Below, in pieces: positions 1-11,593 of a stretch of DNA of 64,000 bases. This DNA is from Chromobotia macracanthus (taxonomy: Eukaryota; Chordata; Actinopteri; Cypriniformes; Botiidae), in NCBI GenBank assembly GCA_036877525.1, contig JAZGTH010000067.1, forward strand, positions 7,766,001-7,830,000, read 5' to 3'. How positions within the stretch are numbered: the first letter of the stretch is position 1; each line of letters opens with the position of its first letter. A program made the position numbers and the translations under genes. The notes under the pieces are model-generated. The model saw only the letters and a program-made list of their open reading frames with translations. It did not search any database and had not been told where the DNA came from.

Positions 1-1500
1 AGCTCTCTTTAAAACCAGCAGTACAAGATGACATGTGATTTTGACCTTCACAAAATTTCTAAGACATGTAAAATATACTCACAATATACAAATTGATAAA
101 ACAAAAAAGGTATGGCATGCTATCTTGACCAGTTGTCGATATGTCAACAGCTGTATAGAGGCTGTTTTTAAGGTTGCTCATTGCTTGTGTCTGACAAGCT
201 TTGTAATTACAAGCCACATGAGGCAGACAATCAGCTCATGGTATATCATCATGAAAATGACCTCAGGAAGAATGTTTGCCTGTCTCACTGATTGTTTGGC
301 TTTTAAGAGTCTTACAACCCATCAGTGGTAGTTACATTGATTGCTTCAATTTTTGGTGTAATAGCAAAATTAACGTTATGTTCCAAAATAAACAAAGAAA
401 ATAAATATATGGTTGTCCGAGTACTCATTTTGAATTGTTGATCTGATGCGCATGCATTAGATCAACAGTGTGTCTGAGCGTGACATTTGAAGCAAACAAG
501 AAGTAATGTTATCTAATAAAAATCAAGCTGCTTAATTAGACAAGCAACTATGAAAAGCATGTTTGTGAAGGACAAAAATTCATTCAGCGTTGGTTTCAGA
601 TTTTGTTTTGCGTAATTGTCTGATCCCTCGGCACTGAAGCTCATAAACTGTTCGTACAGTAGAAGTTTGTGCTATAAACCATGCTTTTTAAATGTTAAAA
701 CCACACTTTAAAAATTTTCCTATCTTCAATTTGAACTTATTTTCACTTGAAGTACATTGAAGAGAATTAATATGTCAGTCTTGAGTGAAATGAATACGCC
801 CAAACTAAACATGAGTGCAAAGTCAGTACTAAAAACATCACAATGAAACTCAGTAGCTTTCTATTTACACACCTTACAATAAATTAGTCAGTGAAGGAAT
901 ATGTTTAACATTCTGGATGTTGCTGTTCATCATACTTGCCCTTCTTTATTAAATCAGACAAATTATGGCATCACACTTTTGAATCCTGCTGTGTTCTTTT
1001 AATAAAGAATATTTTTAAACGGATTGTTTATGATGTATCTTTATCACTACATGCTGTATTATGGATTGTCAATTTTACACAAGTAAATTTATTCTGGATG
1101 ATTAATGACTGGAAAACTACCATTTGTAGACCTCCTGTCGCATGACAGTAAAGGCAACCCTGTGTATCGAACATCTGATCCCATAAAATGTGCCTCAGTT
1201 GTTATTCCTAAATTCATGTTACTTCTTTTGTCTTACAGGTTACATAGTGAGATCTAAATGCAAATGGACTATATCCAGGCCTGCTTAGTATTTTTAACAT
1301 ATGCTTGTTTGTATCATATATCATTGGATTGTAGGGCATCGGGTATAAAGCATACAGTTTATAGCGTGCTATATTGCATTTGTACCTCACTGTCAGTATG
1401 TATGCATCCTCCCATGGGCATCTGTCTATGCCCCTTCCAAGTGTGTGAAATAAAGTCAGCTGTGGAGAAGTTGAGCTCCAGAGGTGGTGATTGGTGTTGT
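1..1500. other. Upstream flank, no gene recognised
   Basis: AT-rich sequence with only short chance open frames and no recognisable protein. A 14-bp stem inverted repeat lies at 436-467. A TATA-like word (GGTATAAAG) at 1342-1350 lies a few hundred bases before the proposed noncoding exon, but nothing else marks a promoter and the GC content is not raised as in a CpG-island promoter. The segment may be 5' flank or part of a further upstream intron of mef2a. Confidence 0.4.
436..467. repeat. Short palindrome, 14-bp stem
   Basis: Arms 436-449 and 454-467 pair over 14 positions with a single G-T wobble, around a 4-base loop (GCAT). The outer arm reads TGTTGATCT and returns as AGATCAACA. It could extrude as a cruciform or be a palindromic protein site; no function is recognised. 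Confidence 0.6.
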
Positions 1501-1728
1501 GCGGGGTGGGGGTTACAGCATCTCCCACTGTGCTGTTCATAGCACTCCAATCTCACAGCCTGCTCTCAGCTCCTTCCAGGAGAGAGTGAATAGAGAGAGT
1601 CTGGAGTGTGTGGGCGAGTCTGATCTGCAATTAACGCTGGTTGTCAGAAAGAGAAGGCTGGCGTTTACACCATGCTTCTGAATCACTGAGCGAAACACTT
1701 TTGCTTTCCTCCCTCCCCCCTCTTCCAG

Positions 1729-1855
1729 GAGGAGAAAGCACCAGGAAGCTCCAAGTAGAAAGAAGTGTTAAAAGCAAAGGAAGAAAGCTTGAAAATTAAG
1801 ACGTGAGCTGGATATTCGGATCCAGGACTGAGGATTGTGCTGCATTGTTTGTTAG
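1729..1855 (+). other. Candidate 5' noncoding exon of mef2a
   Basis: The sequence ends in TTTGTTAG followed by GTAAGC, a consensus splice donor at 1856. Just upstream of 1729 there is a pyrimidine-rich run ending in CTTCCAG (1700-1728), which could be a splice acceptor and would make this an internal noncoding exon of 127 nt. Alternatively transcription starts further upstream (about 1450-1700) and this is the 3' part of exon 1. The start-codon exon at 21821 opens with a splice acceptor and 156 nt of untranslated sequence, so at least one noncoding exon must lie upstream; this is the best candidate I see. No reading frame is expected. The call rests only on splice-site quality and context. 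Confidence 0.42.
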
Positions 1856-3853
1856 GTAAGCCCAGCTCCTCTTTTTCCTGTAAACCATGTTGCACTTTTG
1901 TTTTAATTACAGTAGATACAAAGGTTCACTTGTTTGTATTAAACCCTATGAACTAAGCTTAATAAAGGGCCATATGGTCTAATAATGACTTTTCTGCTGT
2001 ATATGCACAATATGATTTTTATGGTAGAGCTCTGACAAGTTTAAGTAGTAATTACGCTGACCATTTTTTAGTTTCTAATTTTCATTACAGTCAATGCCTT
2101 ACTTTTAGTGAATGACGCTGTTTACAGTGTCAGCTGCAGATGGCAAAGGATGCATTGTTTAGTAAGGTAGACATACTAAGAAGTACTAACCCTAACAAAT
2201 GGTATTCTATTTGGGGGTGGACCTAAAAATTTAATTTAATTTCTTTGTTGTTTTATGAAGCCACGTCTTTTTAGGTCTTTGTAGTTTTATGAAACCACTT
2301 TTATTCATGATGTTATAGTGTATTTTCTAGGTAGCTAAGTTGTGGAATTTTGTAGTCCAAAGAACAAATACTGCTATTAGGCAGATATTGTTAAAGGGTT
2401 AATTGAGCTTAAGGATCTCAAGTCAAGTGTTTGATGTTGATTCGCTTTCATCCCTTCGCAATACAAACAACAAATTCAACAAAAGTACCACTTAGCCCGT
2501 CATTTACAAACTTAATTTAATGACACATTTGTGCAGTCTGTACAGGAAACAAGCTGTTGTCAAGGGACGTCATTGACTCCGCATTTGATGCGTCATGCTT
2601 ATTACTTAGTTTGAATGCCGCTGTCGTGGGTTTATTTTTTTTCCCAGTGTGTGAAGGCATTTTAGCAGTTCTGTTCTAAATATTTTTCAGATCAGCTCTA
2701 CAGAATGTGCACCATGTCCATTAAATCACACTTGCTTTTCTTTTTGTTCAACGGCTCTCTTTCACGCTTGCTCACAGCAGCGTGATTCATTGTTTATTGG
2801 AACCCTATCATTGAGCTGGAGATTCCAGCATTCCCCCGTGAGACCTGGAGGCAGGATGCAGAATCTTGAGCCCAGCAGATAATGTTTGAGCCATAGTTTT
2901 CTTGTGTGGGCACCACAGGCCCTTTTTCTCCTCTGGGAACATCTCAGAGCATTTTTTTTATTCAGTAAAAGGCGTATAAATGGACTTCTTTTATCACCAT
3001 AAAGGGCAGAGTTATGAATATGCATTTGCATGCATATATTCAGTTGATTTAGTCCGCTCTGACTTCCCTCTCTATTATCTGTGGTTTTTGGAAAGGCTCT
3101 CTAACCCAGTGGAATGTGCGATGTCCCAGCGGGGTCATCCAGCAATCGGCCATAAGTAGCAGCTCAAAAACCAGCAACCTTTGGCTGCCTCCTCACCCAC
3201 CACTGCGCTACACTGCCGCACGTTTGATTCTAAATAAGTTACTAAAGGATATGAGGAACATGTTAGGTAAACAGAAAAACCATCATTTAAAGCGTGTATC
3301 AAAATATTAGCTCGTCACACACACACAGCTGTGCCTGTTACAAGCCGTAAATAGGTTTCCATAGCAGTTGCCAAATCAAACCATCTATTGGGTTCTTTGG
3401 CTCCTCAGTTTTAACTTTATTAGGCAGCTTCTTAATATGTAGCGCCGATGCCTAGTTGGCACAGGCCTCCTCACCACATGAAAATACTGCTCACTTTCTA
3501 ACATGCGGATAACATTTAACATAAGTTAATATTTGTTAAATCATATTGACAGTGTATATCCACTGTTTGTGAACGGTTGAAGGCTGAGGGGGGCATGCAC
3601 ACACACGCAATTATAATTAAATAAGACTATGTGAGAGGGCTTACAACTGAAAATGATCTGGCTAGTCACACGTCATCTGAATGTATTCTTGTTCCTCTTT
3701 GTAACTACCTGGAAAAGCCTTTGGCATAGGAAGGCATTGCTGTACGTCTGGGTCATCTAGAACTGAATATAGTAAAAGCATAAGTAGTCATGCAAAACAT
3801 TTGTTAACACAAACTTTGTACTTGCATCCTTGTAGTTTTTTGTGTTTGTAAAT

Positions 3854-3924
3854 GTCTCCATTAAACTTCTGACATTCATTAAAGTGTCTGAAACATTAAT
3901 AAATGTCAGAAGTTGAATGGAGAC
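3854..3924. repeat. 71-bp inverted repeat / hairpin
   Basis: Two 29-base arms (3854-3882 and 3896-3924) are reverse complements with two mismatches, around a 13-base loop. The left arm opens GTCTCCATT and the right arm closes AATGGAGAC. The size is within the range of a precursor microRNA hairpin, but it could equally be a relic of two transposon ends or an inverted duplication. No expression evidence is available. Confidence 0.8.
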
Positions 3925-4938
3925 GGTGTAGTCTCAGAGTGCCACAGCCACATTGTATAAATTTCGTTATAAACAACATCTTAAGCAAAAGAACAAAATA
4001 AGGAAGAATAGGTTATTGTGGTAAATAATTAAACATTTCTACAATAATAAACAATAGAGAAGAAATGTGTCACTCATATTTGGTTTTCTCTGCCATGGTA
4101 ATAACTTGCATAACTTAAACTTTAAAACAGTTTCTCTAAATCATAACACCTGACCACACATGCTCAATATAGTGTAAAAGCATCATTTATAGCAATTGAC
4201 ATCTACTGTGAATGATCTGCTACATTAGTGCTGTGTTGCAGGAAAGGCTGCGTCAGTGTTGTCTAAAGAGACAGCTTAAGCTGACCTTTCAACTGCCCTG
4301 CCCTTGACTGTGACCTCTGGTGGTAAGCCACCCCACATGGTCCACTCAGCACATGTGCTGCTGAGAAGAGCAGAGCGGCTTAAGGATCAACAGTCCATTT
4401 CCTTTGCCCTTCCTGTAGACATGGTCATATGCAAGGCTGTGGCTTCAGGTGCCATTACCTTTTCTCTCTAGGCAGTGGCTGGGTACACAGCATCACGGGT
4501 ACGAGGCTGGAGCCAGAGTAGCAGCCCAAAGCTGCTAATCCTCTTTCCTCATACTGATCCTCTTCCTCTCTGCCTCCTCACTCTGCCACCACGCCTCACA
4601 GGGTTAAGAGGGCAGATTAGGCAGGAGTTCCATGTTATTCAACACTAGAGCAACCTTCAGGTGCTGAGCAGTAATCCGTGTAGTCAGTGGAGGGTAATTT
4701 ACCGTAGATCATCTCATTCTGTGGGTCACCGATTAGCCATAACATAAGCATCATTATGAACTTGTATGAGTTCAGGTTTATCTTGAAGTACCACTGTGAT
4801 CACTGTTTTGGCTATTAGCTTTCGGATATTTTTCTCTTTATACTGAAATGCAACTATAAACAGCCACCCATTTTTTTGTAAACTCAAGATCTCCTGCTGT
4901 TTCCCTTTGTTGGTAATCTGTTCATTTAAGCATGCCTG

Positions 4939-5085
4939 TAGATCAGTTGGTAGAGCATTGCGTTAGCAGTGCAAAGGTCGTGGGTTCTATTCCCAGGGAG
5001 CATGTACTGACAAAATGTATAACTTGAACGTATTGTAAGTCACTTTGGATTAAAGCGTCTGACAAAAGCATAAATATAAATTTAA
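4939..5085 (+). mobile_element. tRNA-derived SINE copy
   Basis: The left part resembles a tRNA gene with an A box (TAGATCAGTTGGTAGAGC, 4939-4956) and a B box (GGGTTCTATTCC, 4982-4993). It is followed by a tail with CACTTTGGATTAAAGCGTCTG, a LINE-like 3' end widespread in fish SINEs. The tRNA part cannot fold as a full tRNA because no 3' acceptor arm follows. A truncated relative lies at 47731-47870. Confidence 0.85.
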
Positions 5086-7828
5086 GGAAAAGGTTTCATT
5101 AGCATCCTGATAAGAGAGTTAATATGAAAAGAGAGAATGAGAGATCACACAGAAAAGAACTTCAGGGTGCTTCAGTGAGTGTGGCTTTTGAGGTGGGCTC
5201 GTGTGAATGCGTGGTGGTGGTGATAGCTCGTAGGAGTGACACAGGCTGCACCTGTGTTCCGCCAACCCCCCACTGTCTCTCATTACCTCTGCTCTTGGGC
5301 AATGATGTGTTAGCTTCGAACCACAGTCATGCAGTTTTCTGCATGCTCAGGATATCAACATTGAATGCCATCATGGAAACATCTTAAGAAAGAAACATGT
5401 CACAGTAAAACTATAATGTTGTGCTTATATTGCTTTAAGCTTTCAGACGTTGGCTTGTTGTTTTTTTCCCTGGTCTCATAGTGGGTTTTGAATGTGATAT
5501 TGTTTTCATGTTGCGTTATTGCTTTGCATCATCACTGTGTATGGTGTTCAAAGGAATTGTTATTTACATAATGACACGGCATCTGTACTGTGTGACTGTG
5601 TTGTAAAGCTTAAATCACTAATGAGATCTCTTTAATATCCTTTTCTTCATTGTTTCATGGAGAGCAAATGGAGGCCTCAGTCTTCTACTTCTCAGATTTT
5701 TCTCCTGAGACTGTAGTAATATGTCTGCTTTGGAGTTTCTTAAACTACTCTGATTTGTTCAGACACCAAAAGTCTGCAATCAAAAGTTAGCCAGAAGTGA
5801 ACTTTATTGATTTTTTCCAAAGAACAAATTATCAAGGCTATGAGCTTTATTCTCTTATACTTCATACTCATTCACTTGTAATTGCAGTTTCTGATGCAAA
5901 CCTTCAGAACAGGTGCATACATCTGATCATAAATAAAACATAACTGAAAACTCCTGTAACATTTTACAAGTAACATTTCCTGAGCTGTGAAAAATTATCC
6001 TCTGACTAATAAAATGTTCCTCTAGGGGTTAACTGGTCTGGAATGCTTTCAGCTTTTCTTTTAAATAGGAACCACCATTTCTTCCAGCACCACTTCCTTC
6101 ACAACATATGATGGCAAAACACAAACAAACAAATGGAACAAACCAAAGAATTATAATAGTATTTGTGTTGCGGTCACTCAGTGGATCACAGTGAGATTTT
6201 ATCAGTTGGATGAGCTGGTGAGCTCTCAGATAGCCTGAATTTCAAGCTGATGTCACACTGAGCAAAAAACATGCTTGGAACGCAAATCATAATGGTAAAA
6301 AACCTACTTGTCTTGGGTGTGTCTGTTTTGTTTAACAAGACTTTCCCTATTGCCAGAAGCATGATTCTCTTTAAGCTCACTTAAACCTGACAGTAATATA
6401 AGGCCAAGAGTCAAGAAACACGCCTCTAGAGATGGACTTTGTAAGAATTTACTATTCAAACCCAAAGTACCCATTTTCCTTGACCAACATCTTTCTGAAA
6501 CAAATGATAGAATGGCAACTCTAGGTTGACTTAATGCATTCTGTTATTAATGACTTCTGTGATTAATTACGGAACAAAAGCTCATAACAAAAAAACAGTG
6601 TTGCATATTTTGGCACACTGTGTCAGTTAATCATGACCGAGCCAGTAAATGGTGTGGCTTAAGTCAAGTCAGAACCTGTTTCATAGCAGGAAATGATGCA
6701 ATTGGGCTCCAAAAACAGGAAGAAGAGCAGCCTGCATCCGTGTCACAGGTTGCAGGTGTCTGTTTCTACCTCAAAAGAGAAATTCTGGTCCTTTTCGCTA
6801 CTGGCAGGAAGTATAATCATGATGTTATTCTTTATATTTAGCATATAGTCTGGATAGTATAGTCATTTGTTGTTCTTTTGCACTGGCGTTAGGTGCTTTA
6901 AAATTGTTATATATTATAAATATGCAATTTTATTCTTAGCTCATTCTCGTTTGTAGCAGTACAAGTCAGTAAAAGGTATGATATATGACAGTTACTGTTA
7001 GAAATTGGTAGTTTAATTACTTTTCTCATTTGCTTTCCTGTTATAGATTGGATTCTGGTCATGAGCAACTAATAGATAAAAGATAAGCATACAGTACCCC
7101 TGCTGGTGATGGGGCCATTATATCATTGTAATGACAGGGAGATCTGTTTAGAATATAAAATGCCAAATTACTGTCTTTTGTACAGTGTGATTCCTCTCTA
7201 ACCCTAAACACATGTCCAATCTGGCTGTGAACCCTGCCGATGTACTTTTTGGCACACTGTCACATTTGACTGCGAGGGAGTTTTAAATGACCCTAATCCC
7301 TTGAATTTGCAAAGATGTAATTCCAGTGATATATGACTCTAGTGATTTGTCAAGGCCACCTGGAATATTTTCCTTCATTCTTCTGTCTGCAGCACCATGA
7401 TAGCAGGATGTCCATGTAAAAAGCCCCATCCTGGATGTAAATGGAGCTCTTTGTCTTAACTGTGCTGAGAGGGAAATTGCCCATGCTCTTAGATCCATAT
7501 TCAACACAACGCTGTTTCAATAGGGCTTTTATTTTACTAGTGTTTAGCTGAAGGATTCAGCCATAGTAAGGCCCCTCTTCCATCTTGATTTTTATTCTGT
7601 TGACGAATGAATACAATGTCAGCTTTACATGGATATCAGCCTATTTTCTCTCCTTAAGGGCCACTGGATTCTTTTCAGTTAGTTATACAAGTTTAATTCA
7701 GTACATTCAGTACAGTAGCTTGCATTGTGAGAAATCACACAAAAACATTACCACCAGAACATTAGGGGCGCATCAAAATTTGCCAATGAAGAATTTTTGT
7801 CTAAATCAGGTTCAATTCTCGGTTCTCG

Positions 7829-8140
7829 GTGAACTAGTGAATTTGAGCTGATGCTTTCAGGTGCCTCTGGATGCTTTTGCTGAAAGCAAATAAATGGCTA
7901 TGGTAATAGATTTTCATAGAGTAAGACTTTAACCTGGTGTGGGAGTATCTTAAAGAGCTGTAACAAAGTTTGTCGGCCTTGTTTACTTCCATCTGCACAT
8001 GTGAACTAGTGAATTTGAGTTGATGCTTTCAGGTGCCTCTGGATGCTTTTGCTGAAAGGGCTATGGTAATAGGTTTTCATACAGTAAGATTTTAACCTGG
8101 TGTAGGAGAGCCGTAACAAAGCTGTAACAAAGTATCCTGC
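7829..8140. repeat. 172-bp tandem duplication (about 1.8 copies)
   Basis: The unit beginning GTGAACTAGTGAATTTGAG at 7829 starts again at 8001 with high identity through the CAGGTGCCTCTGGATGC and TTTTAACCTGGTGT segments. The second copy lacks about 10 bases (CAAATAAATG-like) present in the first and carries a local 12-bp doubling of CTGTAACAAAG near its end. It looks like a recent local duplication within the intron. Confidence 0.85.
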
Positions 8141-8954
8141 ACAGTTAATTGTAGTAAATCTCTCTAGAACACAGAGTTTTGTTACACGTTTCTTTGCACA
8201 CATGATCACACATTGATCAGATTAGGTCAGGTCATCTTCTATTTATTAATCAGCTTGACATGCCAATACACCAGTGGAAGAGCAGAGAAATGGGGTTGGG
8301 ATGACTGAATAGCTTAAGGCTGTTCAGGAACTGATATGAAGTGACCTCTGCCATGTAAGGAGAAAGTAGTGGAAGCCAGTACAGGGAGGTATCAGTTTTA
8401 CAGGCATGACATCATCCTGCCTTTGGTGTTGGCTCTTTTCAGCAAGGGAAAACATGACGCCACTCTTTCAGTAAATGTCTGAGCAATTAAAACACAGTCA
8501 AGTACACAGGGCAATAAGATGCACATTTGACTACTTTCTTTCCATAAAGTGTTTTATTAGTAGGCTATATTGAAACAGCTCAGTCTTGAAATACAGTTAC
8601 TGGCTTTTGTTAAAATTAGTTATGAATAATTAAATTTAAATTGTATTAAATTTAATTGTATCTGCATATCATTGAATTAAATTTTTTTTTAAAAAATACA
8701 CATTTTCTGAATACAAAAAAATTAATTAATAGTTAGAAGTACATAAGAAAAAATATCTAAAAATACCAGTTGTTTTTAATTAAAAGGATGTAAAGAGCTT
8801 TTGTTAATTCTCCTGCTTCTGAGATGTTTCCTCTGAAACAAGGAGTTTCAGAAGAATTAAAAGTCTACAGTCAAAAGTAATAGATTTCAATATGAACCCA
8901 AAGCTATGCTGGGGTTATGCAAAACATCAATTTTGTAGCTTTGTTTATATCAAG

Positions 8955-9045
8955 CAGACTTGATACTTCTGTAAAGCTGCTTTGAAACAATGCACACTGG
9001 GAAAATCACTATAGAAATTAAATTGAACTGAATAAACTTAAATTT
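8955..9045 (+). repeat. Fish retroelement 3'-tail remnant
   Basis: The run GTAAAGCTGCTTTGAAACAA, then an AATCACTATAGAAATTAAA segment and ATTGAACTGAAT, resembles the common fish repeat tail 'gcgctatataaataaaattgaattgaa'. Only the tail is recognisable; the 5' part is too decayed to assign to a family. Confidence 0.5.
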
Positions 9046-11418
9046 AACATTTGTGAGGTCTCAATTTAGCCCCCTCAACTGTGAAAGAGAATTTGAGAAG
9101 AATTTTATGAGCAATAAAATTTTCCTTTGAGGAAGTTCTAAATAGGGCAAACTGTACAAAACATTGATTGATTGAAGCAACCGCACTGTGTTTGAGTCAC
9201 AGTGTTCTCAAACTTTCTGGTTGTACTACACTCATATGAGCAAGTGCGTAAGTTCAGCTTGTTGCCAATCTCTGTCTCTCTCTGCTGATCCAGGTGTAAT
9301 AGTACTCGGTGGCCTGGTATCGCAGCTGCTCTGTGGCCATACTTGGCCAGCGTCTCTGACTCCCGGGGTCTTATCTCTCACCCCTCCCCCTATTCGCTGA
9401 TCATCTGTCTGTCAGTGGCTTAGCTGCTAGCCCGCTTCAGAGCACACATGGGAGGAGAGCTGGGCCGGCACTTACCACCCAGTCAGGCCACAGGCTATCA
9501 GAGAACAGTTGTGCTGAAAGATTCCTGGGAAGGCAAACAGCAGGGCCTCTCTCACTGGCAGTGTGTTATTCCTGTTACTATGTGACACTCAAATCCTTTA
9601 TCTTTGTGTTCTGTTTTGTCAGAACTCATCTAATTTCTTTGTTTTTATTGTTTTCATTGTTTTTTTTTTTTGCCACTTGTATTGACAGTAAAAGTAAAAA
9701 GGTAAAAAGGAAAATGTTTTGAAGAGGGAGGAGGAATGGGATCAGGATGTGTCACAGCTCATACCTGCATTTTCCATGTGAGCATCAAGGCTCAACGTGT
9801 GCATGTGTGCTATGCCACAGCTCCAATGCTTGTGTGTTCACCTTAAATAGCACATCAAGTGAGCAGTATGTAAATCTGAATGAATTAGTTTGTAAGCCAC
9901 TCTCAAGTACAACAGCATCTCTTTACTAAACCAGTGTTTACAGTTTGTTTTCTGCATATTTAAGAAATAATTATATGTTCAAACGGGGTAGCCGAATGAT
10001 TTGCCTTACCTAAGGAAATCATTATTTGTTATGCTACACGGATTGAAGAATTTTCGCTAACAAAGAAACGCACAAATACAGACAAGGGATATCTGTGCAC
10101 TTTAACCATTAGTTCATTGTGTAGAGTTAAGAGAGACGGCATTCGGAGTCCATTAGTTAAAGAGCAGCGTTTTCTAAAAGAAGTGCCTCCATTGTACTGG
10201 GCATTGTATAAACACCAATGCAGCTGCATGCAGATGTTTATGTAAAAGCATATCTATATTTTAAAACTGCTCTCTTGCAATTTTAGTTTGAAAATTGGTC
10301 ACAGCAGTCTTGGTCCAGTTCTTTCTGGAGCATGGATGCTACAGTGACATTCTGTACTCTCATGGATGATCCCTGTTTTCTTGAACCGTGTCTTAGCCGG
10401 TGGTCTTTTGCTGCAAAAAAGAGTGTGGTTTGAACTATCCACAAAGAGGATTCTACCATTTTAGCTCAGCCCATAATGAAATTTAAAGAATAGTTTGACT
10501 TGCCAAACAGATGAAGGATATATTCGTGACAGTCTCTTGAAATTGTAGGGTACTGTGCAGTTGCATTTTTCTTTAAGGGCTCCAGAGAGAGAGATACAGC
10601 TTATGGTTTCCCATCATTCACACAAGGTGAAGCATTTTATTCCCAAAAGCTTTTTTGTTTCACATTTCAAGCAAATGACAAACTCTGTTGATGCTGCCTT
10701 TTTTCTTTCATTGAATGTCTTTTTTTATCTGTGACGCTGTCTGTGTTCATCTGCTTAGAGATTATCGTGCATCAATCTTTCTATAAAAAATCTCATCGGT
10801 TCACAACCTTTCCCAGTTTATGAGTCACTGACATAAATGCTGCCTGTATTGCATAAACCTTTTACATAATGGAGTATTGTAGAACAGTGGGACTGAAAAA
10901 GATTGAAGTCATAGGGGAAGAGCATAGTATCAAATATTTATTGTAAGCCATTCTAAAGTTTTTCTGTAAAAAGCAAAAATATCTCACAGGTCAGCCAAAG
11001 GTAGGCACTGGGTGTCTGCCATGACGGCTGGATTTTTTTGTTGTATTTGAGCGCAGATTATATTAGCCCTCAAACATGGTTAGCCACAGAAAATATTGCT
11101 TGTTGTCATCTCAGAATGGAAGGTTTATATGAACAGAGGGGTTATCTAACACCTGATGTGTGAAATAGCCTTGATTTGAATGTTTAAACATGTCGTTAAT
11201 GGCCCAGAATACTGCCTAGGTAGGATGTAGGAGTGGAAATCAGGAAGGTGATACAATATTATGTGATACATGATTCCTTATGTTATTTTTTATATATTAT
11301 TATATTTGATTTCAATTATCCTTTACAGACTTTGAACTCTTTTTGGTTGTTTTGGTTAAATAGAAATAATTTAAATATGCGTTGATCTAATGCCACATTT
11401 CAGTGTTAGTCATTCTTG

Positions 11419-11593
11419 AGCGGTGGGTGCCATCCGGAGCGGTGGGCAGCACACTACTGTGCCCGGGGAGCAATCGGGGGTTAGGTGCCTTGCTCAAGGG
11501 CACTTCAGTTGCTTCCTGCCAGCGCTGGAATTGAACCAGCAACTTTCTTATCACAAGCCAGACTCACTTAACAGTAGGCCACAACTGCCCCAT
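11419..11593 (-). mobile_element. tRNA-derived SINE copy, minus strand
   Basis: On the minus strand the element begins with GGGGCAGTTGTGGCCTACTG (A-box region), has a B-box-like GGTTCAATTCC, and continues into CACTGAAGTGCCCTTGAG-like sequence. The plus strand shows the familiar fish repeat words GGTGCCTTGCTCAAGGGCAC and AGTAGGCCACAACTGCCC. An open frame crosses it by chance and is not a gene. Confidence 0.8.

Noticed and set aside
1258..1542. 94-codon open frame near the proposed first exon
   Set aside because: Cys-rich chance frame with no homology I recognise; it ends well before the splice donor and does not join the mef2a frame.
4939..5010. tRNA gene
   Set aside because: A and B boxes are present, but there is no 3' acceptor stem and the sequence runs into a SINE tail; a second truncated copy exists in the window.
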